A stretch of 64,000 bases of DNA from Euonymus europaeus (GCA_963580455.1 CAUZKV010000010.1:31669-95668), one strand, 5' to 3'. Shown: positions 30,634-46,284, counted from the stretch's first letter. A program made the numbers and translations. Notes: generated by a model from the letters alone, not told the origin.

Positions 30634-31443
30634 ATGACAAATATAAACAGAAGTCTTTTTCAAGCTCATCCTTTTCATTTGGTGTCACCATCACCGTGAC
30701 CTTTAACTATATCTTTTAACTTATTAGCTTTAACTACTTCAGGTGTATTATATATGCACAAATTTGCTAATTCAGGTTATTGAGTATTTTCAGCTTTAAT
30801 ATTAGTAATGGCAACTATGTTTTTTTGATTTAGAGATGTTATATCTGAAGGTACATTTATAGGTAATCATACATTAGCTGTACAAAGAGGATTAAACATG
30901 GGAGTAGCTTTATTTATTGTATCTGAAGCACTGTTTTTTTTAGCTATATTTTGAGCTTATTTTCATAGTGCTTTATCTCCTACAGCAGAATTAGGTGCAC
31001 AATGACCACCAGCAGGTATAGAAGCTATAAATGCTTTTGAATTACCTCTTCTTAATACTGCGTTACTTTTAGCATCTGGTGTTACAGTAACTTATGCTCA
31101 TCATTGTATAATACAAGGTGATAGAAATGGAAGTTTATATGGTGGTTTATTTACTGTACTACTAGCTTTAGTATTTACAGCATTTCAAGGTGTAGAATAC
31201 TCAGTGTCTTCTTTCACTATAACAGATGGTGCATTTGGTTCTTGTTTTTATTTTGGAACCGGTTTTCACGGTTTACATGTTATAATAGGTACAATATTTT
31301 TAGCTGTAGGTTTTTGACGTTTGTTAGCTTATCACTTAACAGAAAATCATCATTTAGGTTTAGAAGCTGGTATCTTATACTGACATTTTGTAGATGTAGT
31401 TTGATTATTTTTATTTTTATCTGTCTATTATTGAGGATCTTAA
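30634..31443 (+). CDS. cox3: Cytochrome c oxidase subunit 3
   Basis: This core membrane subunit of complex IV stabilises Cox1. It is 269 aa, the common fungal length, with seven membrane helices. It starts [22 protein letters not shown]. Recognisable blocks are [17 protein letters not shown] (helix III, with the conserved Glu upstream), HHCIIQG, and [14 protein letters not shown]. Every tryptophan is TGA. It crosses the join between the first and second unit (31245/31246) without interruption, which is direct evidence that the unit is closed here. Confidence 0.98.
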
Positions 31444-31585
31444 TATATTGTATATTATTACTAAAAAAAACTATATAAAAATATAATATATACTTAAATA
31501 AAATTACCTAAATAATAAACTATAAAAAATTAAATTTGCAATTTAATTACCTATGATAAAAAATAATACATTAACAACTTAACGT

Positions 31586-32584
31586 ATGATTCTCTATAGT
31601 TATTCTAAGAGACCTTTAGTTAAACAAGCTCATATAGATTCTAACAAAAAAATATTTTCTAATACAGCTTGTTTCAAAACAAATAAATCTTCTAATAATT
31701 CTTCTAACAATTCTTCTATCAGTAGGACCCCGGATCTTATAAGTAGTAATAACAGTGAAACTTATAATGAAGAATCATCCAAGTCTTCTAAATTTATAAA
31801 ATCAGATTCAGGTCAATTGGTTAGAGACATATCTGTTGCAGATATTACTCATGCAACCGAGAAAATTGATATGATAGATGATAAAAAAAAAGCACAAGAG
31901 ACTTATGATGATGTACATGATAAAATAAATATAGCCTATGTTGTTACTAAAGATAGAATTATTAAAGAAAAAGATGATGAAGTTAATTCTTTAAAAGAAA
32001 AATTAAATTTTTATGGTAAATATTCAAAGGAAGAGCGTATAATAGTTGAGGAAGAATATGAGAAAGGGCGTAAAATAATCGAAGAAAAATATCAGGAGCA
32101 ACAAGTAGAAAATTTAAATTACTCTAGTTCACTTAAAGGTGATCTTAGAGCTAATATAGGAAGGGATGATTTAATATTAAGAGGTTTAGACGAAACTAAT
32201 GAGGAATCCGTTGAAAATTTTGAAGAGGAGCTAGAGCGTTATAAAAATAATCCTTCTTCTAATAATCCTTCTTCTAATGATTCTTCTTCTAATAATTCTT
32301 CTTCTAATAATTCTTCTTCTAATGATTCTTCTGATAAGGGAAGTTTATATACACATGCAGATCCACAAAAATTACCTAGTGATAGTTTTGATAATTATGG
32401 AGAAGGGAGTTCAAAAACAAACGATTTAGGTAAAAAAAGATATTTAGATGATTCCTCACAAGAGGAAAATTTATCTAAGCAAGAAACTTCAAGCAAACAA
32501 GAACCAGACGCAAAAAGAATTAAACAAGATTCTAGCGATATTATGCCTGATTGTGAACCTTTTGATCCTTTTTGTGATGAATAA
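31586..32584 (+). CDS. orf332, second copy
   Basis: Same 332-aa Asn/Ser-rich protein as at 341-1339, with no residue change seen. The leader repeat is at 31529-31575 and the minisatellite at 32252-32326. Confidence 0.6.
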   Translation: MILYSYSKRPLVKQAHIDSNKKIFSNTACFKTNKSSNNSSNNSSISRTPDLISSNNSETYNEESSKSSKFIKSDSGQLVRDISVADITHATEKIDMIDDKKKAQETYDDVHDKINIAYVVTKDRIIKEKDDEVNSLKEKLNFYGKYSKEERIIVEEEYEKGRKIIEEKYQEQQVENLNYSSSLKGDLRANIGRDDLILRGLDETNEESVENFEEELERYKNNPSSNNPSSNDSSSNNSSSNNSSSNDSSDKGSLYTHADPQKLPSDSFDNYGEGSSKTNDLGKKRYLDDSSQEENLSKQETSSKQEPDAKRIKQDSSDIMPDCEPFDPFCDE

Positions 32585-32636
32585 TTTAATTTATAATTAA
32601 ATTTGCAATTTAATTACCTATGATAAAAGATGATAA

Positions 32637-32873
<237 letters not shown>

Positions 32874-32881
32874 AACCATTA

Positions 32882-33058
32882 ATGAAGAAATTATTCCTTA
32901 TTTTTTTTGCACCAAATAATACTCTCAATAACAAAATAGCAAGTGAAATTTTTATGTATTATCCTGATAATAATCTTGAATTTTCAGTACTGGAAGATAA
33001 GCTACTAGAAACTGATAATTATGAAGTTATACGGTTTAAACCCTTGACCAAGAAATAG
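32882..33058 (+). CDS. orf58, second copy (possible small protein)
   Basis: Same 58-codon frame as at 1637-1813. The repeat adds no independent support, because it comes from the duplicated unit. Confidence 0.3.
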   Translation: MKKLFLIFFAPNNTLNNKIASEIFMYYPDNNLEFSVLEDKLLETDNYEVIRFKPLTKK

Positions 33059-33429
33059 TTTTATAAATATTGTGATAAATTATCACAATGGATCCTCAAA
33101 AAGATGAATCATGGTAAACAGTATTATTTATTTGTATATTGTTATTATCCTTGTTTCAAGAAAATTAAACCTGACTAGTTAGTGCCTAAAATGATTAAAG
33201 AAAAAAAACACTTAATAAAACAAATCTGTCGCCTGGGGCGCCCTAAAAACAATTTCTTTTAAGTTACCTATGATAGTATCATCTAAAAGGTATACAAATA
33301 ATAAACTGGAAGGTTACTTAATTAATTATGTAAAATATAAAAATAAAATTAAGGGAAACAAATATACAATTAATACCTTAAATTTATTTATATATTGATA
33401 GAATAAATTGTAACATTTACAATAATGTA

Positions 33430-35053
33430 ATATAAAATATGAGTTTGATGATGGCTCTGATTGAACGCTGGCCAAAAGCTTGACACATGCTAATCGTACG
33501 TTATTTTTGTAAAAATTAATAATAACCTATAGTTATTAAATTTAATTTTTTTCTAAAAGTAAAGTGGTGTAAAGGTGAGTATTATATGTTATGGTTTCCT
33601 TAAAGTAAGGCTTAAATACCTTATATCTAAAGAATGTATAAAGAAAAACAATTATTTTTCTCTTCGCTTTGAGATACTCATAACATAAACAGGTAGTATT
33701 AGATAAAGTAATTATTTATCTAGCTTTATCCTGTAACCAAAACTTAGAGGTTTATTGGTCACATTGGGTCTGAAAAAACCCCAATACGTTTAGTACAGCA
33801 GTGGGGAATATTGGTCAATAGCCAAACGGCTGAACCAGCTATTTGGCTGAACATAGTATTAGATTTATATTTTACACGACAACTATAGTAAAATAGTCTA
33901 ATACGTTAAGGGACTACGTCTTATTAAGTTCTAAATAATAAGCTGATAATGACAATTTATTATTTAAAAGTCTTGACAAAATCTTGTGCCAGCAGTCGCG
34001 GCAATACAAGTAAGACAAGTGTTATTCATCTTTATTAGGTTTAAAATGTACCTAGATTGCAACCATAGCCTTATTAGGGGACAGGGTATGCTAGAGTTTT
34101 ATGTGAGAGGTATATGTTAGAGCTGCCGGTTTAGAGATGAAATATGTTGACACTGGCAGAAATGGTAACGGTAAATACAGGCCTCTATGTAAAAACTGAC
34201 ATTGAGGGACGAAGGCCTGGGTAGCAAATAGGATTAGATACCCTAGTAGTCCAGGCAGACAATTATGAGTGTTATACATCACGGTATCGTAGTGTATAAA
34301 TTAAAGTGTAAGCATTCTACCTCAAGAGTAATGCGGCAACGCAGGAACTGAAATCATTAGACCGTTTCTGAAACCAGTAGTGAAGTATGTTGTTTAATTC
34401 GATGATCCTCGAATAACCTTACCACAATTTGTATGTATATATTAGGTTTTTACAAGATTTATTTTGATGCAAACTGTATGCCAACTGTTACAACGGGCGT
34501 GTATCTTAGTAAATCGCAGTATTAATACTATATAACACAGGTGTTGCACGGTTGTCTTTAGTTGATGTCGTGAGACTATGATTAGATTCATTAAATTAGC
34601 GTAAACCCCTGTTTTATTTGATTATTATAAAACGTACATATCTGCACCAATGTTGTGGATATAGTAATAGGGATTAAGACAAATCATCATGACCTTAATA
34701 TTGTGGGCTATAGACGTGCCACGTAACTCTATACAAAAGGATACGAAAATGCAAATTTAAGTTAATCCCCAAATAAGAGTATAAAATTAATTGTAGTCTG
34801 AAACTCGACTGCATGAAAAAGGAATTACTAGTAATCGTGAATTACCACATCACGGTGAATTTGATCTCAGATAGGTACTAACTACTCGTCAGGCGCTGAA
34901 AGAAGTATGCGCAATAAGTTTGATTATTTTAATAAGCAACATCTATTTAAATATTAATAGACCTTATTTTAAAATCTTCGTATGTGTGATTTTAATTAGT
35001 GTTAAGTCGAAATACGGTTCGTGTAGTGGAAATTGCACGGGGATAATTAATTA
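33430..35053 (+). rRNA. rns: Small subunit ribosomal RNA, second copy
   Basis: Repeat of 2185-3808, with the 530 loop (GTGCCAGCAGTCGCGG) near 33986. Ends estimated as in the first unit. Confidence 0.93.
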
Positions 35054-35135
35054 TTAAAACAATAAAAAAAAATAGAAAAAAAAATAAATATAACACCCAA
35101 GTAATAGCACCTAAAGGTACTATAGCTAAGGCGAC

Positions 35136-35220
35136 AGGAAGGTTCCATTTGTTGGTATGATGGGTTGAGCTGTAAACTCAATAGCTAAGGCTGTCGAAGG
35201 TTCAATTCCTTTCCTTCCTA
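35136..35220 (+). tRNA. trnY: tRNA-Tyr (GTA), second copy
   Basis: Repeat of 3891-3975. Anticodon at 35172-35174. Confidence 0.92.
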
Positions 35221-35287
35221 TTATAAATGGCAGAAATAAATAGGTTCAATTAAATTACTTATTATATACGGTATTAAAGGCGATAAA

Positions 35288-35359
35288 TGCGGGTTGATGT
35301 AATAGGTAAGCATAATTGGCTCATGCCCAATAAACGAAGGTTCAATTCCTTCATCCGCA
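35288..35359 (+). tRNA. trnM: tRNA-Met (CAT) 1, second copy
   Basis: Repeat of 4043-4114. Anticodon at 35322-35324. Confidence 0.9.
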
Positions 35360-35483
35360 CTGTTTCTTAATAATATTTAAGGGTTTACTGTTATAACAGT
35401 AGGGGTTTTAGGCCAAAAGCTAAAAAATATATAGATAGTTTAGTTTATATATATTATTATGGATCTTAAAACGAATATTTAAA

Positions 35484-35554
35484 AGGCTGTAGCTTAATTG
35501 GTAGAGCAAACTGCTCATGATAGTTTAGGTGCGTGTTCAAATCACTCTAGCCTT
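35484..35554 (+). tRNA. trnM: tRNA-Met (CAT) 2, second copy
   Basis: Repeat of 4239-4309. Anticodon at 35516-35518. Confidence 0.88.
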
Positions 35555-35604
35555 ATTGTACGTCGTAATTGCAAAAAGCTAATAATTCCCTTTACCTAAA
35601 AATA

Positions 35605-35687
35605 ACCCGAGTGCTGGAATTGGTAGACAGGATAAACTTAAGATTTATTGATATAATTTCGTAAACGTTCAAGTCGTTTCTCGGGTA
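35605..35687 (+). tRNA. trnL: tRNA-Leu (TAA), second copy
   Basis: Repeat of 4360-4442. Anticodon at 35639-35641. Confidence 0.93.
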
Positions 35688-35783
35688 TTTTATACTATTT
35701 ATACACTTATGACCTAAAACTATAAAAAGATTTTTTAATAGTTAAAACTTTTATATTTTTATTGCGATTTTATGCTTTATAAA

Positions 35784-35855
35784 GACCTACTAGTCAAGTG
35801 GTTAAGACATGACACTTTCATCGTCACATCTCAGGTTCGATCCCTGAGTGGGTTA
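35784..35855 (+). tRNA. trnE: tRNA-Glu (TTC), second copy
   Basis: Repeat of 4539-4610. Anticodon at 35817-35819. Confidence 0.92.
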
Positions 35856-35965
35856 ATACGTTTTTAAGGCTTTACAGTATCAAATAAGCATAAAAAAACT
35901 TTATTCTTTAAAAGTAATATTGCGAAAAATTGTAATACCTAAAGGTCACGTAATTAAAAGCGAAA

Positions 35966-36037
35966 GGGGATATAGTTTAATTGGTAAAACTACGATTTTG
36001 CATATCGTTATTTTAGGCTCGAGTCCTAATATCTCCA
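35966..36037 (+). tRNA. trnA: tRNA-Ala (TGC), second copy
   Basis: Repeat of 4721-4792. Anticodon at 35999-36001. Confidence 0.91.
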
Positions 36038-36152
36038 TGTTATTTTTAATATAATTAATAATTCAAGATAGCGCAAAACTATAAAACTTTTAGGTCTTAT
36101 AATTTGGTAACTAAAAAGAGTGTAAGGACCCCTATGTTTATTTTTATATTAA

Positions 36153-36226
36153 GCCTGGAAAGCTCAATCTGGTCGAGCGGAACTCTGAAGATGTTTAGGC
36201 TGTAAGTTCAAATCTTACTCCCGGCA
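36153..36226 (+). tRNA. trnF: tRNA-Phe (GAA), second copy
   Basis: Repeat of 4908-4981, with the same T-C mismatch at acceptor pair 4. Anticodon at 36187-36189. Confidence 0.9.
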
Positions 36227-36230
36227 AACA

Positions 36231-36312
36231 AAGGTAGTGATGGAATTGGTAGACATGAGCAATTTAGGCTTGCTTGATTTTTATCTTATCCGTTCAAGTC
36301 GGATTTACCTTA
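36231..36312 (+). tRNA. trnL: tRNA-Leu (TAG), second copy
   Basis: Repeat of 4986-5067. Anticodon at 36265-36267. Confidence 0.91.
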
Positions 36313-36414
36313 AAAAAAGGTTTGGGATTTCCTATAATAAATATAAGTATATTATATGCTATTTTTATGAAAAATTACTAAACCTAATAGTAATATATAT
36401 ATATAATACAAATA

Positions 36415-36483
36415 TGCTGTGGACTAATAGGTAAGTCATAAATTTTTGGTATTTATCATTGAGTGTTCGAACCACTCCAGCAT
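36415..36483 (+). tRNA. trnQ: tRNA-Gln (TTG), second copy
   Basis: Repeat of 5170-5238. Anticodon at 36446-36448. Confidence 0.9.
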
Positions 36484-36671
36484 AATATAAAAACCTAATT
36501 TTTAAATTAACTGATTAAAAAGACTTAAATTGTACAATAATAAACTAAAAATACCTTGGTGTTTTTATCACCTGCTTCTATTATTTTTTTTATACTGTAA
36601 TTAAAACAAGACCAATAATAAAAGATATATTATTATACTTATTAATAGTAGTTTATATTATATTATCATGG

Positions 36672-36743
36672 GAAAGCTTAACTTAATGGTAAAGTATATG
36701 ACTTTTAATCATTCTTATGTGAGTTCAAATCTCATAGCTTTTA
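36672..36743 (+). tRNA. trnK: tRNA-Lys (TTT), second copy
   Basis: Repeat of 5427-5498. Anticodon at 36704-36706. Confidence 0.91.
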
Positions 36744-36855
36744 TTAAAAAAATAATAAAGGTTATAGGTTTATATAATTATTTTAATGGTGCCAAATCCC
36801 TTAAACATTAAAGTTTTCAATTATATATTTATGACAAATTTTTGATTTATGATAT

Positions 36856-36926
36856 TTCTCGTTAGCTCAATGGCAGAGCACAATACTTCTGATATTGAGA
36901 TTTAAGTTCGACTCTTTGACGAGGAT
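36856..36926 (+). tRNA. trnR: tRNA-Arg (TCT), second copy
   Basis: Repeat of 5611-5681. Anticodon at 36888-36890. Confidence 0.92.
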
Positions 36927-36943
36927 TACTTCTCTATTGTTAA

Positions 36944-37017
36944 GGTAAATATAATTCAATAGGCAGAATCACTGTATGTGGAACAGTAAGCTCTCCGTTC
37001 AAATCGGAGTATTTACC
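36944..37017 (+). tRNA. trnH: tRNA-His (GTG), second copy
   Basis: Repeat of 5699-5772. Anticodon at 36978-36980. Confidence 0.92.
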
Positions 37018-37144
37018 CTTATATAATGTATTGTTTAATGTTCATAATTGCCGATTTAATTATAGTACTTTTAAAGCGTAAATTATAGTACCTAAAGATA
37101 GTTGATATTTAATTATTAAACACAATAAACATGTATAGTTATAA

Positions 37145-37217
37145 GCCAGGATAGTTCAATTGGTTAGAACATTAATTTCATGCATTAAGAATGGGAATTC
37201 GAATTTCTCTCCCGGCT
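37145..37217 (+). tRNA. trnM: tRNA-Met (CAT) 3, second copy
   Basis: Repeat of 5900-5972, with the same A-C mismatch at acceptor pair 4. Anticodon at 37179-37181. Confidence 0.88.
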
Positions 37218-37460
37218 AAAATATAATACCTAAAGGTAATATATTTTTAAAGGTTTTAAATAGTTAAGATCTTAGAAAGGAGAGCAATATAATAATTTAT
37301 ACAATTTACAGTCGCCTGGGGCGCCCTTAAAACATTTATTTAATTTTTTTTTATTACAGGATCCTGACTATAATACCTAAAGGTACTATAATTAAAGATA
37401 TAGAAGAAACTTATAAGCCAAAGTCTTTTGCTTACTACAAGAATATATTTATTATTTATA

Positions 37461-37730
37461 ATGAATTTATCTATAGTATTGTTTTTGATAGGTGTGTTAG
37501 GTTTTGTTTTAAACAGAAAAAATATAATATTAATGTTAATTTCAATTGAAATTATGCTATTAGGTATTACACTTTTAATATTATTAGGTTCGTTGACTAT
37601 GGATGACATATTTGGTCAAACTTATGCTATATACATAATATCTGTGGCAGGAGCAGAATCAGCCATAGGTCTAGGTATACTTGTTGCTTTTTACAGATTG
37701 AGAGGTAGTGTTGCAATTGATTTTAAATAA
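37461..37730 (+). CDS. nad4L: NADH dehydrogenase subunit 4L, second copy
   Basis: Same 89-aa product as 6216-6485. Stop overlaps the nad5 start by one base. Confidence 0.96.
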   Translation: MNLSIVLFLIGVLGFVLNRKNIILMLISIEIMLLGITLLILLGSLTMDDIFGQTYAIYIISVAGAESAIGLGILVAFYRLRGSVAIDFK

Positions 37731-39727
37731 TGTATTTATGTATAATAATATTACCTTTATTAGCTTCAATTGTTTCAGGGTTTTTTGGTAGAAAAGTTGG
37801 TTTTACAGGTGCTCAAATAATAACGTGTTTGTCCGTGATAACTATAACTATACTTTCTTTAGTTGCTTTCTTAGAAGTGGGTTTAAATAATATACCTGTT
37901 AACATTAAATTATTTAGATGAATAGACTCAGAATCTACTAACATTTTATGAAATTTCAATTTTGATTCATTAACAGTTTCAATGTTAATACCGGTTTTAA
38001 TTGTTTCTTCTTTGGTTCATTTATATTCAATAGGTTATATGAGTAATGACCCACATAATCAAAGATTCTTTAGTTATTTAAGTTTATTTACATTTATGAT
38101 GGTAATACTTGTTACATCAAATAACTTCTTGTTAATGTTCGTAGGGTGAGAAGGTGTAGGAGTTTGTTCTTATTTATTAGTTAATTTCTGATATACTAGA
38201 ATAGCAGCAAACCAAAGTGCTTTAGCAGCTTTTTTAACAAATAGAGTAGGAGATTGCTTTTTAACTATAGGTATGTTTGCCATACTAATAACATTTGGTA
38301 ATTTAGATTATTCTACAGTTTTTTCATTAGCGCCTTTTATAAGTGAAAATGCTATTATATTAATAGGAGTATGTTTACTTATAGGAGCTATGGCCAAAAG
38401 TTCTCAAATAGGTTTACATATTTGACTTCCTATGGCTATGGAAGGTCCTACACCAGTTTCTGCTTTAATACACGCGGCTACTATGGTTACTGCAGGTGTA
38501 TATTTATTAATGCGTACTTCTCCACTTATAGAATATAGTGATACTGTTTTACTATTATGTTTATGAATAGGAGCTATTACAACTGTATTTAGTTCTCTAA
38601 TTGGTTTATTTCAACAAGATATAAAGAAAGTTATAGCTTATTCTACTATGAGTCAATTAGGTATGATGGTTATAGCTATAGGTATTTCTTCTTATAATAT
38701 CGCTTTATTTCATTTAATGAATCATGCTTTTTATAAAGCACTATTATTTTTAGGTGCAGGTGCAGTAATACACGCTGTATCAGATAACCAAGACTTCAGA
38801 AAATATGGAGGACTTAAATCTTTACTTCCTTTAACTTATTCTGTTATGTTAATAGCTTCTCTTAGTTTAGTTGCATTTCCTTTTATGACTGGTTATTATT
38901 CTAAAGACTTTATTATAGAATCTGCATACGGTCAATTTACTTTTTCTGGTACTGCTATTTACTGTATATCTACAATAGGAGCTATGTTTACTACATTGTA
39001 TTCTGTAAAAGTTTTATACTTAACTTTCTTAACTAGTCCTAATGGGCCTCTTGTAAACTACAAAAATGCTCATGAAGGTGATATATTTATGAGTTTACCT
39101 TTAATTATATTAGCCGTATTTTCTGTATTTTTTGGTTATATAACTAAAGATATATTTATAGGATTAGGTTCTGATTTTTTCGTGGATAATAGTATATATA
39201 TACATCCTAATCATGAAATAATGTTAGATACAGAATTTGCTGTACCAACTATTTTTAAATTAATACCTTTAATATTAACTATATCTTTGTCTATATTATT
39301 TATAGTCGTAGCTGAATATACGTATTTACTTATAAACTTTAAATCTTCTAGATTAGGTTATAATATATATGGTTTCTTTAATCAACGTTTCTTAGTTGAA
39401 TTATTTTATAATAAATATATTACAAATTTAGTTTTAATATTAGGAGGTCAAACAACTAAAGTTATAGATAAAGGTTCTATAGAATATATAGGTCCTTATG
39501 GTTTAGAAAAAGGATTAACATATCTAAGTAACAACATAAGTAAATTAGACACGGGTGTAGTTACATCATATGCTCTGTATATATTAGTTGGACTTATATT
39601 TTATGTTTTAGTACCTTATTTTTATCTAGTAGATAACAATTACTTATTGATTGTATTATTAGGTTTATTTACAATGACATTAAAAGATATAAAAGCTCCC
39701 GCTTTTACATTTATAACTTCTCGTTAG
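37730..39727 (+). CDS. nad5: NADH dehydrogenase subunit 5, second copy
   Basis: Same 665-aa product as 6485-8482, with no change seen. Confidence 0.97.
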
Positions 39728-40192
39728 GGCCCTTTAATTTAAATTAAAAATTTAAAAGATTTTAGGTCTTACATAAATTGGGTGACCAGTGGTCCCTAAA
39801 AATCTATTATTAACATAATTTTAAATATTATCAACGTTCATAATTACTTAATAATTTAAGGTTATTAGTTTGAAATTATTTAGGGTTAGGAAAAAAACCC
39901 AAAACACTATCGCCATTATAAAACCTTTAGGTCTTATAATTTTGCGCTAAGTAGGAGGTTACATGTTTAACTGTATTTATAATTATGTCCCTTAAATTGT
40001 TATGAGCTATACGTCTTTACATAGTCTTAACAAATTAAGAGCTTTTATATTAAATCAATAATAGTTTAAGTAATTATGATTTAAGGATTACTATGTTTTT
40101 AGTCGCCTGGGGCGCCCTAAAAATTTACTATACATCAAGCTATATACTATATTTCATAATATAACAATATAAAAATTAGTATAATATTTAAT

Positions 40193-40849
40193 ATGTTTTT
40201 AATTAAGGAAAATTTTTCAATAGCTGGAAACACCAGTTTACCAGAAAACTTACTTACTGTGATATCTATACTTTCTGTAGTTTTTGGTATATTTGTTATT
40301 GTAAGTAAAAACCCTATAGTATCTGTTCTATTTCTTATAGGACTATTTTTAACTGTAGCTTCATATCTTATGATACTAGGTATATCTTTCATAGGTTTAT
40401 CTTATTTACTTGTATATGTAGGAGCAGTTTCTATTTTATTTTTATTTATACTTATGTTAATAAATGTTAGAGTATCTGAGCTTATAACTGATAACTATAA
40501 CAGTATACCTTTATCAATTATAACAATAATGGTGTTTAGTATGGTATTTAAAGATAAAGTACCTACACCATCTTCATTTAATTTAATGATGAATAATATA
40601 GAAAGTGATACATCTATTATTGGGTCTCAGGCTTTTAGTATGTTAAGTGTATTTAATAATAGAGAAATTAATTTACATACTATTAAGTTTGCTACATCAA
40701 ATAATTGAGATAGTGCATTAGCTCAAGTATCACATATTACTAGTATAGGTAATATACTATACACAGGTTACCCTATGTTACTTTTAGTAACTTCAATTAT
40801 ACTTTTATTAGCTATGGTAGGTGCTATAGTAATTACTATTAAACAATAA
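40193..40849 (+). CDS. nad6: NADH dehydrogenase subunit 6, second copy
   Basis: Same 218-aa product as 8948-9604. Confidence 0.95.
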
Positions 40850-41221
40850 TAAAGTTAAGTATTATTTTTATTTATATTGATATATATATTATTATCATAT
40901 GACTTTTATATTATTTGGCTGCTTTGTTTTTTATTACATAAATTATATATTTACATTAAAGTAATATATATGATAACCTATTATGTATTAAAAATTAATA
41001 ACAATATATAAACTTTAATTATAGTATATTTAAACCTATAATTTGGCGATAATAATACCAAACACAAACAATCGCCATTAATTTTTAGACTTGAAAGTTT
41101 TATACTTATGCGCTAAATAAAAACCTTTTTATTTTATGTTATAGTATTAGTTTGATTACTTTTAAATCATATAATAATAATATATATATCAATATAAACA
41201 AAAACAATACTTATAATAAAT

Positions 41222-42388
41222 ATGAGAATTTTTAAAAGTCATCCTTTAGCAAGTTTATTAAATGGATATTTAGTAGATTCACCGCAACCAAGTAATATAA
41301 GTTACCTGTGAAATTTTGGTTCTTTATTAGGTTTCTGTTTAATAATACAAATAGTAACAGGTGTTACATTAGCTATGCATTATAATCCTAGTGTTTTAGA
41401 AGCATTTAACTCAGTTGAACATATAATGAGAGATGTAAATAACGGTTGATTAGTTAGATATTTACACTCTAATACAGCATCAGCTTTTTTCTTTATAGTT
41501 TATCTACATATTGGAAGAGGTATGTACTATGGATCATATAAAGCACCTAGAACATTAGTATGAACTATAGGTACAGTTATATTCATATTAATGATAGTTA
41601 CAGGTTTCTTAGGTTATGTTTTACCTTATGGTCAAATGTCTTTATGAGGTGCTACAGTTATAACTAACCTAATGAGTGCTATACCTTGAATAGGACAAGA
41701 TATAGTTGAATTTATATGAGGAGGTTTTTCTGTTAATAATGCAACTTTAAACAGATTTTTTGCTTTACATTTTGTATTACCTTTCGTATTAGCTGCTTTA
41801 GCTTTAATGCACTTAATCGCGTTACATGATAGTGCTGGATCTGGTAATCCTTTAGGTGCTTCAGGTAATTACGATAGAATACCTTTTGCTCCTTATTTTA
41901 TATTTAAAGATTTAATAACTATATTTTTATTTATAATAGTATTATCTTTATATGTTTTCTTTATGCCTAATGTATTAGGTGATAGTGATAACTATATTAT
42001 GGCTAATCCAATGCAAACACCACCTGCTATAGTACCTGAATGATACTTATTACCTTTTTATGCTATATTAAGATCTATACCTAATAAATTATTAGGGGTT
42101 ATAGCTATGCTTGCTGCAATATTAGCATTACTTACTTTACCTTTTGTTGATTTAGGTAGAAGTAGAGGTTTACAATTTAGACCTTTAAGTAAAATAGCTT
42201 TTTATGTATTTATAGCAAATTTCTTAATATTAATGCAATTAGGTGCAAAACATGTTGAATCACCTTATATAGAATTTGGTCAAATTAGTACAGCCTTATA
42301 TTTTTCATACTTTATTATTATAATCCCCGTAGTATCTTTACTTGAAAATACTTTAATAGACATTAATTACAACAATAATTCTAAATAA
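41222..42388 (+). CDS. cob: Cytochrome b, second copy
   Basis: Same 388-aa product as 9977-11143, with wild-type F129, G137 and G143 also here. Confidence 0.98.
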
Positions 42389-42644
42389 TAAAAATAGTTT
42401 TTTCCCTTAATTATAGTACCTATAGGTACTATAATTTGGACGCTATATATTAGATATATGTTAAAAAAATAAAAAACTCTTAAAACTTTTTGTGATTAAA
42501 AACCTATAATAATAATGTTTTACTGCAAGTTTAAGGGGTTATCAATTATCCTTTAATTACTTAGCCAAAGAAACTTTTTTTTAATATGAGATGTTAAAAG
42601 ATTAAATGTATATACTTCTACATTTAATAAGTATTATGAATTAA

Positions 42645-43766
42645 ATGCTGTATTCACCAACAATAATATCTATATTAGAAGTAATATTAGTTACAGTTCC
42701 AGTATTATTAACTGTTGCATTTGTTACAGTAGCCGAAAGAAAAACTATGGCTAGTATGCAAAGAAGATTAGGTCCAAATGTAGTTGGTTATTATGGAACA
42801 TTACAAGCATTTGCAGACGCTTTAAAACTTTTACTTAAAGAATATGTATCTCCTACACAAGCTAATATAGTTTTATTTTTTTTAGGACCTATAATTACTC
42901 TTATTTTTTCATTATTAGGTTATGCTGTTGTACCTTACGGTCCTGGTTTAGCCATTTGAGATTTTGATTTAGGTATACTTTATATGTTAGCTGTTTCTTC
43001 TTTAGCTACATATGGTATTTTGTTAGCAGGTTGATCTGCTAATTCTAAATATGCTTTTTTAGGTTCATTAAGAAGTACAGCTCAGTTGATTAGTTATGAA
43101 TTGATACTTAGCTCAGCTATATTACTAGTAATATTATTAACAGGTAGTCTAAACCTTACTGCAAATATAGAAACTCAAAGAGCAATCTGATTCATTATAC
43201 CTTTATTTCCTTTGTTTATGATATTTTTTATAGGATCAGTAGCAGAAACTAATAGAGCTCCTTTTGATCTAGCAGAAGCCGAATCAGAATTAGTTAGTGG
43301 ATTTATGACAGAACATGCTGCTGTAATATTCGTGTTTTTCTTTTTAGCTGAATATGGTAGTATATTATTAATGTGTATATTAACAACTATATTATTTTTA
43401 GGTGGGTATTTAATAGATTTTTCTTTTATAAACATGATTGTTTTAAATGTATTAAATTTTTTTGGTTTAGATTATGAAATATCACTAATTGAGTCTTTAA
43501 CTAATAATTTAGTATCTCAAGTAATTGATTTTTATCAGTGACCTGTTGTTGAAGGTCTTATATATGGTTTAACACTAGGAATAAAATCAAGTTTAATGGT
43601 ATTTACGTTTATATGAGTAAGAGCATCATTCCCTAGAATACGTTTTGATCAACTTATGTCTTTTTCATGAACTATATTATTGCCTATTATAGTTTCTTTT
43701 ATTATTCTAATACCTTGTTTATTATACAGTTTTGATATATTACCTTGTAATATTAATTTATTATAA
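42645..43766 (+). CDS. nad1: NADH dehydrogenase subunit 1, second copy
   Basis: Same 373-aa product as 11400-12521. Confidence 0.97.
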
Positions 43767-44480
43767 CAGTTTATTGTTGCCTTGATTATAATACCTAAAT
43801 GTACTATAATTAGGGTACTATAAAAAAAATAGGATTAAAAGAAAAAAGACAATTACACATATATTAAACATATACTATATAGAGTGCTAAACCCGTTTAA
43901 CGTGTTTTACATCTAATTTAAAATCTCTAGTTATTATTAAACCATATTATAATTTCTTTTAATTTTAAATAAATTAGGATCAGACTATAATAACACCAAA
44001 AATTAATTTATAACTCGATAATTTTATGTCACAACCCTAAAAATTAATTATATTATTACAATATAGTCAAGTGTATCAAAAGTTATTAATTTAACTCAAA
44101 ATATATTATTTACAGAAAAGTAAAGTATCTAATATTAATTAGTACCGCGTGCTATACTATATTATCACAATATAGTTAAGTGTAAATACATATAATATCT
44201 TTTATATTGTATATTTACATTAATACAACAGGCAATTATCATTAAATATATTTATATTTATATATAAATTGTCTTGTTTGTATAGGATCTTATGTTTAAA
44301 GCATCTTGCATATTAATGTACTGTTTATTTTGCTATATTTAATGTATGTAAATTCAAGAAGTACTATTTAAAAGGTAAGGTTTTACATAAAGTTAGTTGT
44401 TTTAGACCATGATGATAAATATTAATATTATTAGTAATGATTTTGTAGTTTATATCTTTCAAGGTAATAAATTGATTTAT

Positions 44481-46169
<1,689 letters not shown>

Positions 46170-46284
46170 ATCTTTTAAATTGAATGTATCATCATATTTA
46201 AGTAATATAATTATAAATACATATTTATATATAGTAATAACAAGTAGAATATACTTAGAATCACTAGTAATCATTGCAAATATT

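Noticed and set aside
31242..31478. 78-aa frame at the unit join
   Set aside because: It is an out-of-frame shadow of the cox3 3' end. cox3 itself crosses the join intact.
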